The position numbers and the translations under genes are program-made. A stretch of DNA of 64,000 nucleotides from positions 62,001 through 126,000 of the forward strand of contig NZ_WVHS01000005.1 of NCBI RefSeq assembly GCF_009834915.1, written 5' to 3'. Positions 8,853 through 16,922 of the stretch are shown here, one piece after another (the stretch's first letter is position 1; each line of letters opens with the position of its first letter). Source of the DNA: Hufsiella ginkgonis. GTDB lineage: Bacteria; Bacteroidota; Bacteroidia; Sphingobacteriales; Sphingobacteriaceae. The notes under the pieces were generated by a model, which had not been told where the DNA came from, did not search any database, and saw nothing but the letters and a program-made list of their open reading frames with translations.

Positions 8853-10040
8853 TTGAAAATAGCGCTACTAAATCATGATTTCCGGGTTTTCTGGAAAGGG
8901 AGACTACGCTACCTGCACCGCTTCCTGTCATCCCAGCGAATAGATTTGCATGCGATCGAGCTATTCGGACAAGGCTCTCCTTACTCCTTCGATAAATACA
9001 CTAACACCGAAGAATGGTGGCGATGCCTGTTCCCCAACCACAGTTCAGACGATCTTTCAAAAAAAGAGATCGAAAAATGCTTGTTCGCTGCGCTTGACGA
9101 GATCGATCCCGACATTGTGATCGCGCCTTCCATCGTATTCTTCGCCGGTGCGCTCGGGCTCCGCTGGGTAAAGAAACATAAGAAGAAGTTTATCATGTTC
9201 GACGATGCCAAACCTTCGCACTTACGGCGAAACCTGGTAACGCAATGGGTGAAGAACACCATCACTTCAGAGGTAGATGGTTTATGGCTCCCCTCCCCGG
9301 ACTATGATGTGGAATACGCCAACCTTAATACCCCGGAGATCTACATGTTCTATGGTTATAACTGCGTAGATAACGACCATTACAAGCTTGCCGTACATAC
9401 TAATAAAGATACCAGGACCATTATTTGTGTCGCCCGCCTGGTGCCCATAAAAAACCTGGATAAGCTCCTGAAGGCCTGGAAGATCGTTGAGGGAAAAAAC
9501 AGCGGGTACCAGCTCAATATCGTTGGCGACGGTCCATTGTTCCAGGCGCTGGTGCAGCTGGCTAAAAAGCTAAAACTTAACCACGTTACTTTCTCGGGCT
9601 CCGTGGATAACAGGGACCTGCCGCAATACTTCCACAACGCCGACGCTTTCATACTGCCGAGCCTTTCCGAAAGCTGGGGACTGGTGGTAAACGAGGCCAT
9701 GGCGGCGGGATTGCCGGTACTGTTGAGTAAACGTGTAAACGCCGGGGGGCCTTTGCTTAAGATAGGCGTTACCGGTTTTTGTTTCGATCCGCAGATCACG
9801 CGCGAGATCGCAGAAGCGGTCCTCAGCTATATCAGGCTGGACGACGCCCAAAAGCGTGCCATGTCCGCCAACGCCCTGGCCCTGATCGATACCATGAGCT
9901 ACGAAGTGATGGGTAACGAGCTGTTAAAAGCGATCAGCCATATTATCGGCCGGAAATACCGGCAGCCTGGCATTTTACCGGCCGTCCTCGTAAATTTATG
10001 GGATGGCCGGTACAACACCTCCCGGTGGAATAAACTATAA
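8853..10040 (+). CDS. GT4 glycosyltransferase (copy 2 of a duplicated pair)
   Basis: A 395-residue paralog, equal in length to the product of the gene at 6433. Over residues 265-294, around the EX7E motif, 29 of 30 residues agree. The N-terminal block APSIVFFAGALGLRW and FIMFDDAKPSHL is also kept, and both proteins end alike (GRYNT.W.KL). The start is again TTG. A 176-base gap upstream contains TTAATTTG, close to a -7 box, so it may have its own promoter. The copies differ most in the middle (residues 160-190) and in the C-terminal third, so they may use the same donor but different acceptors, or add consecutive identical residues. Confidence 0.87.
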   Translation: MKIALLNHDFRVFWKGRLRYLHRFLSSQRIDLHAIELFGQGSPYSFDKYTNTEEWWRCLFPNHSSDDLSKKEIEKCLFAALDEIDPDIVIAPSIVFFAGALGLRWVKKHKKKFIMFDDAKPSHLRRNLVTQWVKNTITSEVDGLWLPSPDYDVEYANLNTPEIYMFYGYNCVDNDHYKLAVHTNKDTRTIICVARLVPIKNLDKLLKAWKIVEGKNSGYQLNIVGDGPLFQALVQLAKKLKLNHVTFSGSVDNRDLPQYFHNADAFILPSLSESWGLVVNEAMAAGLPVLLSKRVNAGGPLLKIGVTGFCFDPQITREIAEAVLSYIRLDDAQKRAMSANALALIDTMSYEVMGNELLKAISHIIGRKYRQPGILPAVLVNLWDGRYNTSRWNKL

Positions 10041-10083
10041 AGCCACCGCCCCGTTCCGCAAATGCGGTCCCGGACGATGGCTT
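10040..10083. terminator. Possible convergent terminator hairpin
   Basis: AAGCCA at 10040-10045 pairs with TGGCTT at 10078-10083, enclosing an inner CCGC/GCGG stem around the loop AAAT. It lies between the converging ends of the GT4 gene (+) and the TIM-barrel gene (-). On the reverse strand a fairly T-rich stretch follows. The pairing is interrupted, so this is tentative. Confidence 0.4.
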
Positions 10084-10104
10084 CTAAATGCTGAGTTTAC
10101 TATA

Positions 10105-10977
10105 TTACGCGTTCGATGGGGCGCCGTCGAAATGCCTGATAGTTTCTACCGTGTTCTGGATGTTCGCTTTTGACGAAGCGCCAAACAGGATCGATTCGAT
10201 ATTGGGAAGCTCACAAACATATTCAAGGGCTTCTTTAGGAGCGATGGCGCCGCCGCCCAGTACCTGCATGGCAATTGCACGGAGCTTGCGGTTCTTCAGC
10301 GTTTCTTCGTAGATCTCTTTTCCGCCCGACATACGGAAGCCTACCTTATTGATTGATGAGCAGATGATGGGGTTTTCGATACCCTGCGATTCCAGCGCAT
10401 CCAGCAGCTTAGGCATGTTCATGGTAATAAAACCAGCTTCTGCATTGTGCTTCCTTTTCACATAGTGATAGAAGGCCGCAAGCACTTCGTAAGCGCGAAG
10501 ACCCAGGAGCAGGTCGGTGATCACGTTCTGCAGGAAAATAACGGGAGTATTAATTCCCCTGAACATCTTCATTTCCGAATCCACCAGCAGCTCCATGATA
10601 GAAAGGTAGTCTTTTGACAAAAAAGCCATCCCGCCTTTAAACATCGACCCGATGAAGTTACCCGGTACATATTGTTTCAGCGTGCCCGCGATCCCAAGCT
10701 CGGTTACGGCGTTGGCATATTTATGTGCGTAGGGCATGCAGGGAAAAATTTTAAAGTCCCTGTATTTTTCAGGCTCCTGGCGAATGATCGCGCAGATATT
10801 GGCAATACGGTCATGCGTGGTGCACATAAACGTGTTTACGCCCAGCGACCTCGCGTCATCCAACGTTTTAACGATGGCGCTATCTTCCCGGAATTTGATC
10901 GACTGTGCGCGGGATTTCTCGTCTGATATATGGTTAACGGCAAAAAATTGGTTATCCCCAAAAAGAATTCTTTCCAT
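10105..10977 (-). CDS. Predicted TIM-barrel protein, aldo/keto-reductase-like
   Basis: A 290-residue soluble protein that I cannot assign to a named enzyme. Its end, IESILFGASSKANIQNTVETI, resembles the NADP-phosphate-binding end of aldo/keto reductases (VLVGARS..Q). Alternating hydrophobic strands and helices fit an (alpha/beta)8 barrel, but the AKR catalytic Tyr/Lys/His set is not obvious. The opening ERILFGDNQFFAVNHISDEKS and the block GVNTFMCTTHDRI look like conserved pocket segments. It starts six bases after the Gfo/Idh/MocA gene and shares its unit with a GT26 gene. Modification of a sugar or sugar nucleotide is therefore likely; that role is inferred from context only. Confidence 0.6.
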   Translation of the reverse strand: MERILFGDNQFFAVNHISDEKSRAQSIKFREDSAIVKTLDDARSLGVNTFMCTTHDRIANICAIIRQEPEKYRDFKIFPCMPYAHKYANAVTELGIAGTLKQYVPGNFIGSMFKGGMAFLSKDYLSIMELLVDSEMKMFRGINTPVIFLQNVITDLLLGLRAYEVLAAFYHYVKRKHNAEAGFITMNMPKLLDALESQGIENPIICSSINKVGFRMSGGKEIYEETLKNRKLRAIAMQVLGGGAIAPKEALEYVCELPNIESILFGASSKANIQNTVETIRHFDGAPSNA

Positions 10978-10983
10978 GCTTCC

Positions 10984-11994
10984 TTAATTAACGCTTTGTT
11001 TGATGAGTTCGATGGCCTTGTCGGTATACCAGGCGCTCTGAAATGTATTGATCGTATTGGGCACTTTCCCGGCAACGGCATCGACGAAATAATCAAGCTG
11101 CGCGGAATATTCCTCGCCGCGGAGGTAAAAGTCGACCTGCGGGGTGAGGTCGGTAATGTACTTCACCGTCCAGCCTTTGTTGTAGCCTGCGGGTGTTCCG
11201 GCATCTTTAAAGTATACCTTCAGTTCGTTGGCATCAGAAATGATCTTTCCTTTGGTGCCCTCGATGGTTACCGAGGTTGTCATTTTACGGTGTGTTTCAT
11301 CGCTCCAGTTTACCGAAAGCACGCCGCTCACGTTGTTCTGCAGCTCCACCAGCGAATAAACGGCATCCTCTACCGTGGTAGAATAGATGGATTTAAGTAA
11401 ACTTCCCTTTACGCTTTTCACCGGGGCCAGGATATCGTTAATCAGGTCGATCACGTGCGAGGCGTAATCCAGGAGGCAGCCACCGCCTTCTTTGGGGTCG
11501 GAGCGCCAGGTATCCTGTTTAGGGCGGATCACCACCGGGCCATAAGATTCGGCCACGAAATGGTATACCTGGCCCAGGGCGCCTTCTTTGATCAGTCTTT
11601 TCACTTCCCCGAAGGTGCCGATAAACTTGTTGTGGTAGCCGATCTGGTTCACTACCTTTTTTTGCGCGGCCAGCTTCACCAGCTCTTCACCCTGTGTTGC
11701 GGTAAGGCAAAACGGTTTTTCAGCAAAAATATGTACGCCGCTTTCCAGGAGGTCCTTAATCATCGAGTAGTGGAATTTTGTTGGCACAGCCACCACAACT
11801 GCGTCTGGCTTTACGTCGGCCAGCATTTTCTTGTAGTCGGTAAAACAAGTGAATTTGCCATACCGGCTTAAAAAGTCGTTGACCATTTTTGAGGTGTCGC
11901 AAACGCCAACTACCTCTACATTCGGATGAGCGCCAAGGATGGAGAGATGGGAGATCCCCATTTTTCCGGCACCGATTATACCAACTTTAACCAT
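10984..11994 (-). CDS. Gfo/Idh/MocA family NAD(P)-dependent oxidoreductase
   Basis: A 336-residue enzyme with an N-terminal Rossmann domain (VGIIGAGKMGISH, glycines 8, 10 and 13), the family signature AEKPF (Glu92-Lys93-Pro94) in which the lysine is catalytic, and the second-domain motif LLDYASHVIDL (Asp177, His180). Family members oxidise or reduce sugar hydroxyls; in surface-glycan loci they often work on UDP- or dTDP-sugars (WlbA, 3-keto formation). Its start overlaps the upstream GT26 gene by eight bases, and the TIM-barrel gene follows six bases after its stop. The three likely work on one sugar. No aminotransferase is nearby, so amino-sugar formation is not supported here. Confidence 0.88.
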   Translation of the reverse strand: MVKVGIIGAGKMGISHLSILGAHPNVEVVGVCDTSKMVNDFLSRYGKFTCFTDYKKMLADVKPDAVVVAVPTKFHYSMIKDLLESGVHIFAEKPFCLTATQGEELVKLAAQKKVVNQIGYHNKFIGTFGEVKRLIKEGALGQVYHFVAESYGPVVIRPKQDTWRSDPKEGGGCLLDYASHVIDLINDILAPVKSVKGSLLKSIYSTTVEDAVYSLVELQNNVSGVLSVNWSDETHRKMTTSVTIEGTKGKIISDANELKVYFKDAGTPAGYNKGWTVKYITDLTPQVDFYLRGEEYSAQLDYFVDAVAGKVPNTINTFQSAWYTDKAIELIKQSVN

Positions 11995-12730
11995 GTTTCT
12001 TGAGTCGTAAAAAAATTAATAGAACATCTGAAAAAAACTTCATTTGATTGCCAATATTTCTCCTGAATACCTCCGGCCGGTGAAAGATACGGATAAACCA
12101 TCCCAATCTGATCTTGAACCAGAACGGATGGATAACTTTTTGAGTGCCTGCAAACCAGTCGAATACGTTGCCGATGCAGATAGTAAGGCAGGGAGGTAAG
12201 CTTTCGCGATGCTGGATGGACCATTTCTCCTGTTTCGGGCAGGTCATCCCTACAAAAAGAATGTCTGGTTTAAACGCTTGTATGGCCTCCACCATGGCGG
12301 CGTTATCCGCCTCGCTAAATTCGGGCTTAAACGGCGGAGAATATGTTTCCACTTCGATATCCGGGTATTCACGCGCTGCGCGTTCTTTAATGAGGCTGAG
12401 GGTCTTTTCGGAGGATCCGAGAAAGAATGCTTTTCCGCCGGTGCGGTTCAGCTCATTGATAAAATGATCGAATACATCGGGCCCCTGGTTGCGCGGAATA
12501 TTTTTACCCTGCAGTAAGATCGGCGCAATAGCGAAATAAACTCCGTCAAGAACAAGATAATCGCTCGTTTGAAGCGCCTTTTTAAATTCCCTGTCTTTCG
12601 TGGCTATCCCATAAGAATTCGGACTGATAGTGTTTATAACCCGGCATCTTACTCCCTTAACGGGTATCAACGCCAGATCATCCGAATAAACCCTAAAACC
12701 AATAGAATCCAAAAATTTCGGCTCACCCAT
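11987..12730 (-). CDS. WecG/TagA/CpsF family glycosyltransferase (GT26)
   Basis: A 247-residue protein with the GT26 layout: LVLDGVYFAIA (the catalytic-Asp region), IPRNQGPDVFDHF, GKAFFLGSS, DILFVGMTCPKQEKW and an ending of GNVFDWFAGTQK..HPFW..LGWFIRI..RPEVFRR. Family members (TagA, WecG) add ManNAc, ManNAcA or a similar sugar to the first GlcNAc-PP-undecaprenol, the second step of chain assembly. The protein acts at the inner membrane face. A TATCTTTG motif lies about 70 bases upstream of the ATG, and the gene leads a three-gene unit with the oxidoreductase and the TIM-barrel protein. The family is clear; its donor may be a modified sugar made by those two partners. Confidence 0.87.
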   Translation of the reverse strand: MGEPKFLDSIGFRVYSDDLALIPVKGVRCRVINTISPNSYGIATKDREFKKALQTSDYLVLDGVYFAIAPILLQGKNIPRNQGPDVFDHFINELNRTGGKAFFLGSSEKTLSLIKERAAREYPDIEVETYSPPFKPEFSEADNAAMVEAIQAFKPDILFVGMTCPKQEKWSIQHRESLPPCLTICIGNVFDWFAGTQKVIHPFWFKIRLGWFIRIFHRPEVFRRNIGNQMKFFSDVLLIFLRLKKHG

Positions 12731-12798
12731 TGAAAAAATTCACTAGTAACTAACTAAATGATCCACTGCACCCGCAATAGGGCTTTTATATTTCGGAT

Positions 12799-12806
12799 CA
12801 AAGATA
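12799..12806 (-). promoter_or_regulatory. Candidate Bacteroidota -7 element TATCTTTG
   Basis: The reverse strand reads TATCTTTG, an exact match to TAnnTTTG, 68 bases before the GT26 start. A run giving TTTTTTTG lies 13 bases further upstream, shorter than the usual 19-21 spacing to a -33 box. The only other gene start nearby faces away, so if this is real it drives the GT26-oxidoreductase-TIM unit. Confidence 0.4.
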
Positions 12807-12873
12807 ACTCGATAAATTGCAAAAAAAGGAATCAATTGCTGATTTTATTGAGGATTTACAAATAAAGTTCGGA

Positions 12874-13764
12874 TTATTTTTCGAGCATTAAGGCCGATAT
12901 AGAAAGGGGCGATACGGAACGCATCCTGCTCTCGCAAATCCACCCGTTCTTACTAAAAGGCTGATGGATAATTTTCGTACGCTCCCAGGTAGTTAGCCTC
13001 AATAAAAAATTTGAAAGCATTCCGTTTCCGAACCAGCGATAAAGTAACGGCAGTGGCTTGCATTTCGCAGAGGCCCTTTGCACCTCTGCCATGTATTTGT
13101 TCTTTAATATCTGTGAACGGCTCGTGGTCCGCAGGCGAAAGGCAGATAACGGCAAAGCCAGTGTCCACAGATCCGCGTGACATGCAAACCGCATCCACAA
13201 CTCATAATCGGCCGCCAGCTGATAGTCCATATCTAACCCGCCCGCATTCCGCCACAATTCTTTCCGCCAAAACATCGACTCCTGCTGCAAATACCCATAC
13301 CCGCCTTGCTTATACCACCCGTTCCTGATCGCCTTAGTCGGCTTGGCGGACACATTCGTATAGATTTTTTTCAAAGATCCGTCTTCATTTAAAAAGGCAG
13401 GGATCCCGGTAAGCCACGAAACCTCCTGATGATCTTTAAAAATTTTGGCAACCGTGCGCAACGACCACGGGAATGAGACGTCGTCGGCGTTTAACCAGCA
13501 AAAAATATCCCCTGTGGCGAAATTAAAGCCCTTTTGAATGGCATCGTACTGCCCCTTATCTTTTTCTGAAATGAATTTGGCGATGTATTTATGATATCGC
13601 CCGACGATCTCGAGTGTACGATCGGTGGATCCACCATCAACTACGACTAGTTCGAGGTTAGGATAGTCCTGTTGGGTGATACTCTTGAGTGTCTCTTCTA
13701 TGTAGGATTCCATGTTAAAGCACGGAACGACTACGGAGATTTTCGGCAATGAAGGTAACGTCAT
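12874..13764 (-). CDS. GT2 glycosyltransferase at the end of the sugar-acid operon
   Basis: A 296-residue GT-A enzyme: ISVVVPCFNMESYI, VVDGGSTDRT (residues 42-50), KGQYDAIQKG, then the metal-binding NADD (92-95) and the acceptor-side stretch GYGYLQQESMFWRKELW. This KGQYDAxxKG subtype is widespread in Bacteroidota glycan loci. It is the last gene of the compact - strand run that begins at 20420, and its ATG lies one base after a possible 75-codon frame. It probably adds a sugar next to the acid built by that operon. The donor is unknown. Confidence 0.87.
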   Translation of the reverse strand: MTLPSLPKISVVVPCFNMESYIEETLKSITQQDYPNLELVVVDGGSTDRTLEIVGRYHKYIAKFISEKDKGQYDAIQKGFNFATGDIFCWLNADDVSFPWSLRTVAKIFKDHQEVSWLTGIPAFLNEDGSLKKIYTNVSAKPTKAIRNGWYKQGGYGYLQQESMFWRKELWRNAGGLDMDYQLAADYELWMRFACHADLWTLALPLSAFRLRTTSRSQILKNKYMAEVQRASAKCKPLPLLYRWFGNGMLSNFLLRLTTWERTKIIHQPFSKNGWICESRMRSVSPLSISALMLEK

Positions 13765-13765
13765 G

Positions 13766-13993
13766 CTATCCAGATAAACGTTTCAGTTGTAACATAATTA
13801 TCGCGCCCGGTATCAGTTTGGGGTAAATACGGCAAAACGCCTTCATCAACGTATATAAACCCAAACGATTCATTTTTATAATCATAAAATGCTTTCCGGG
13901 ATGGCATAACCGGGTTATTATCATACATACAACTAATTTAAATTCCCTGGCGGTTATCTCATTATTTAAATGACGGGATTTCCTCTTCTGCAA
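13766..13993 (-). CDS. Doubtful 75-codon frame between two operon genes
   Basis: A frame of 75 residues starting at TTG fills almost the entire 241-base gap between the GT42-like gene and the terminal GT2 gene, ending one base before the GT2 ATG. The product would be basic with a moderately hydrophobic second half (LGLYTLMKAF and IPGAIIMLQL), and resembles nothing I recognise. Translational coupling to the GT2 gene would explain the placement. It could equally be a degraded remnant or an untranslated spacer, because the DNA is A+T-rich and stops are rare by chance over this length. Confidence 0.25.
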   Translation of the reverse strand: MQKRKSRHLNNEITAREFKLVVCMIITRLCHPGKHFMIIKMNRLGLYTLMKAFCRIYPKLIPGAIIMLQLKRLSG

Positions 13994-14005
13994 GCCATAA
14001 AAGCA

Positions 14006-15280
14006 CTACCTGTTATAATCGTCCGTTTTAATACCTGTGAGTGCGGGAATAAAAGAAGGTGTGATGGTGTGATAATCTTTACCCCGGTCGCGGCCAAATT
14101 GTAAAAGCTCTTCTACCGTTTTACAGTGTTGATCATAGTACTCCGTGTATACCCTGTCGCGGAAAAAAGACGGATGGGTTTGAAAAGCGGTTTCCATAAG
14201 ATCACCAAACTGTGCCGACTTACTATGGTTCCAAAAGTAAGACTCGCTCTTATTCCTTCCATCCGCCCCGAATATATAAATAGACGTTGCGAATACGGAG
14301 CTAAGCGGCAACATCAAATTGGTTAACACGTTGCCATTGTCTTTGATAGATAAATTTTCGGCGGAGGGGAAGTTGAATCCCTTTTTAACGTAGTCGATCC
14401 CTATAAAAAGATGTTCCAGCCCTGCCACCTCTTTCAATATCAAAGGCAGCGCTTTGATCGGCACAAAAACATAACAATGATATTTTTTCACTATTTTCAC
14501 CATTTGCTCCCTGAAACTTGCAGCATATTTACTGGGTCCAAAGTGAAACACAGGATCGGCAAAGGCCAGGATGTCAGCCCCACCTACGTATTCCAGGAAT
14601 TCTTCGTTTTTAACCACGCTATTGCAAATGATTTTCAGATCGAATGACGAAAGATCGTATTGCTTATAAGTATCGAACGAAGGTCCTGTCACAAAGCACA
14701 CGGCAGAATTTTTTGTGCCCAGGTCTTTCGACATTTGTTTGAAATTAGCAAGCGAAAATTCCCGGTAATAGGTCACCTGGTCTGACGACATTGCATTAAA
14801 AAAAAGATTTTGCCATGTAATCGACTCTACGTAAGAAAAGAAATAGGGATCTACAATTTCGATTTTACCGATATTTTTAAGCACGTTCAGGTTGAAGATG
14901 TCGCGAAAATGAGTGAGCAGGATTATTGATGAGTTCGTTAAGAGCACCTTCACTTCAGGATCGTTCACCAACTTAACTTTCGGAGCATTCGGAGGAGGAG
15001 CCACCTCGCTCAGATAGGGTGAGGGCTTCGACAACCCGTAAACAGCATCGCAGACCATCACGGTATTCGCCAATTGATCCTCATCCGGAATAAACCAGGT
15101 TAATTTACTTAAATAGTCAGAAAACTCTTCCTGGGAAGAAGTTCTGTATAATACTATTGTCCCCGGCCCCTGGCGCTTTTTAAAAAGAGACTTTACTCCC
15201 CTAAAAATAAGATACACTATCTTTTTAAATAAGATCAGGAACAGGTTTCTTTTGCCATATGCATTATTCGCTGCACTCAT
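14006..15280 (-). CDS. GT42/DUF115-like transferase, candidate CMP-sugar-acid transferase
   Basis: A 424-residue protein with a basic N terminus of about 40 residues and a C-terminal half that follows the landmark order of the Campylobacter sialyltransferases Cst-I/Cst-II (GT42) and the related DUF115 fold. These are a GPS loop (199-201, FVTGPSFDTY), an Asn in ICNS (220), AFADPVFHF (about 239-247), IFGADG (337-341), a candidate catalytic His (369, THPSFF) and a closing ITPS (406-409). Cst enzymes use CMP-Neu5Ac. A CMP-sugar cytidylyltransferase lies in the same operon, so transfer of a CMP-activated sugar acid is a reasonable inference. Alternatively it is a DUF115 protein of another role. 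The N-terminal 190 residues match nothing I know. Confidence 0.6.
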   Translation of the reverse strand: MSAANNAYGKRNLFLILFKKIVYLIFRGVKSLFKKRQGPGTIVLYRTSSQEEFSDYLSKLTWFIPDEDQLANTVMVCDAVYGLSKPSPYLSEVAPPPNAPKVKLVNDPEVKVLLTNSSIILLTHFRDIFNLNVLKNIGKIEIVDPYFFSYVESITWQNLFFNAMSSDQVTYYREFSLANFKQMSKDLGTKNSAVCFVTGPSFDTYKQYDLSSFDLKIICNSVVKNEEFLEYVGGADILAFADPVFHFGPSKYAASFREQMVKIVKKYHCYVFVPIKALPLILKEVAGLEHLFIGIDYVKKGFNFPSAENLSIKDNGNVLTNLMLPLSSVFATSIYIFGADGRNKSESYFWNHSKSAQFGDLMETAFQTHPSFFRDRVYTEYYDQHCKTVEELLQFGRDRGKDYHTITPSFIPALTGIKTDDYNR

Positions 15281-15305
15281 AACGGATCAGTCAGGTTATA
15301 GAACT

Positions 15306-16250
15306 TTATTTACCGGCACTTATTAGGTCGAGCAAGTTGTTAACGGCGAAAGTGCCCTGCCTGATAACGCTTTCATAACTTCTTGAACTAATGTGTGGTG
15401 TAATTAATACGTTAGGCCAATCTTTCATGGGGTAATCCTTGGGCATTGGCTCGATATCGAGTACGTCGGCAAGGTAGCCGGCAATTATATTATTCTCAAG
15501 TCCGTATTTAATAGCATCAAGGTTTACCAGCTTTCCCCGTGCCGTGTTGATAATGATCGTACCGGGCTTAAGCGACTCTTTAACCAGCTTTTCCCCGATC
15601 ATCCCCTCGGTCTCAGGGGTATGTGGTACATGTAAAGTAATGATATCCGCCTGGGCCGCGAGCGCTTCGATACTTTCCGCCAGCGATATGTTATTTTCTT
15701 TTATATAAGTGTGGTCAACAAACTTTTCATAAGCGATCACTTCGAGTCCGAAGCCACGTGCGCGTTTTACCATTTCTTTGCCAATGGCGCCTAAGCCAAC
15801 GATCCCCATTTTTTTCCCGTAAATTTCGGTGCTCACATACCGTTTCCACCCGCCGGCCTTAGTGATCGGATATTCCAGGTGAATATTTTTAACGAAAGCA
15901 AGGAGTAATGCGAACGCATGCTCTGCTACCGAATTCTGGTTAACGCTTGGACAGTTAGTAACGGGAATACCTAATTCCCTGGCTTTAGCAAGATTTATGC
16001 GGTCTAATCCTACGCCATATTTAGAGAGATATTTCAATCGTCCGCCTTTTGCTATTTCGAGAATTTCTGCTGTATATTCATCATCACCACAAATAATCGC
16101 ATCATAATTTCCAACCACAGGCCTTAACTCGTCTTCCGTTAGCGGCCCGCGCATCGTATCGATATCAAAACCCTGGCTATACAGCAAATCCTGGTGAGCG
16201 CCAGGAGCGTCCATAAAAGACGTTGAGGTTAGCAAAACTTTAAATTTCAT
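15306..16250 (-). CDS. D-isomer-specific 2-hydroxyacid dehydrogenase
   Basis: A 314-residue NAD-dependent dehydrogenase of the phosphoglycerate dehydrogenase family. The Rossmann loop is VGLGAIGKEM (152-157), and the catalytic set is complete: Arg238 (NTARGKL), Glu267 (LDIEPMP) and His286 (TPHIS). There is no C-terminal ACT domain, so it is the short form. The family interconverts 2-hydroxy and 2-keto acids; here it sits between a HAD phosphatase and a GT42-like transferase in a sugar-acid operon. It could make a keto acid precursor or reduce the keto group of one. Housekeeping SerA is less likely given the context. Confidence 0.85.
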   Translation of the reverse strand: MKFKVLLTSTSFMDAPGAHQDLLYSQGFDIDTMRGPLTEDELRPVVGNYDAIICGDDEYTAEILEIAKGGRLKYLSKYGVGLDRINLAKARELGIPVTNCPSVNQNSVAEHAFALLLAFVKNIHLEYPITKAGGWKRYVSTEIYGKKMGIVGLGAIGKEMVKRARGFGLEVIAYEKFVDHTYIKENNISLAESIEALAAQADIITLHVPHTPETEGMIGEKLVKESLKPGTIIINTARGKLVNLDAIKYGLENNIIAGYLADVLDIEPMPKDYPMKDWPNVLITPHISSRSYESVIRQGTFAVNNLLDLISAGK

Positions 16251-16255
16251 AATAG

Positions 16256-16918
16256 TTATTTATCTGTTACCAATTCTATTTCCGTGAGTACCCGGGGCAG
16301 ATCAAGCATATCATTGATCTCAAATCCGTTATAATCCGCAAATAAATGAGCATTTTCTTCCGTTCGGCGCAGGATGAATACCAGGCCGGATCTTTCCGCG
16401 GCCTCCTGGTCGGCTTTGGCATCCCCGACAAATACCGTTTCCGAGCGCTTTAAATTCTCCTTGTTTATAATGTATTCCGTCCAATGGTATTTTTTTTCCG
16501 GGGAGCCATAGGCATCTTCGAAGTAGCCATTCCAATTCCTTTGTCGGAGGATCGGGCGGATCTCCCCGGTGGGCGTACCGGTAATTATCCAGCAACGGTA
16601 TTTTTTGTGATATGCACTCAGAAAATCGACGGCTCCTGCGACCTGGGGCGCATTAACTACGCCGTCCAACGCCAGGTCCGAAAACCTGCCCGCCCATTCA
16701 TTCACCTCGTCATCCGATATATCAAGTTTCAAAAATTCCTTATGATAATACCTGATTTTATCGTACCTGGATACTCCCCCGTTGGCTAAATGATATTCAA
16801 CCACTTTATCTGCTATATCGTCACCGGCGTGCCGGTATAAATTCCGGAAGGCCTCAGTTTTTACATTGACTGACTCGGCGAGCACTCCATCAAAGTCGAA
16901 AAAAATATTCTTAATCAT
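16256..16918 (-). CDS. HAD-superfamily sugar phosphatase
   Basis: A 220-residue HAD hydrolase with a helical cap (about residues 15-85). Motif I is FFDFDGVLAES (nucleophile Asp8, acid Asp10), motif II is the Thr in IITGTPT, motif III is the Lys in SPEKKYHW, and motif IV is VFVGDAKADQEAA. All catalytic residues are present. The cap type matches the phosphoglycolate phosphatase/beta-phosphoglucomutase group; it is not KdsC-like, since KdsC lacks such a cap. It lies five bases from its neighbours on each side. A role removing phosphate from a phosphorylated sugar acid, before CMP activation, would fit the operon; this is inferred. Confidence 0.85.
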   Translation of the reverse strand: MIKNIFFDFDGVLAESVNVKTEAFRNLYRHAGDDIADKVVEYHLANGGVSRYDKIRYYHKEFLKLDISDDEVNEWAGRFSDLALDGVVNAPQVAGAVDFLSAYHKKYRCWIITGTPTGEIRPILRQRNWNGYFEDAYGSPEKKYHWTEYIINKENLKRSETVFVGDAKADQEAAERSGLVFILRRTEENAHLFADYNGFEINDMLDLPRVLTEIELVTDK

Positions 16919-16922
16919 ATAC

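Noticed and set aside
6433-10040. Duplicated GT4 genes as ends of a composite mobile element
   Set aside because: No transposase, terminal inverted repeats or target duplication was seen; the copies are diverged functional genes.
11455-11871. Open frame of 138 codons on the + strand
   Set aside because: It lies opposite the Gfo/Idh/MocA gene, whose motifs are intact, and has no family resemblance.
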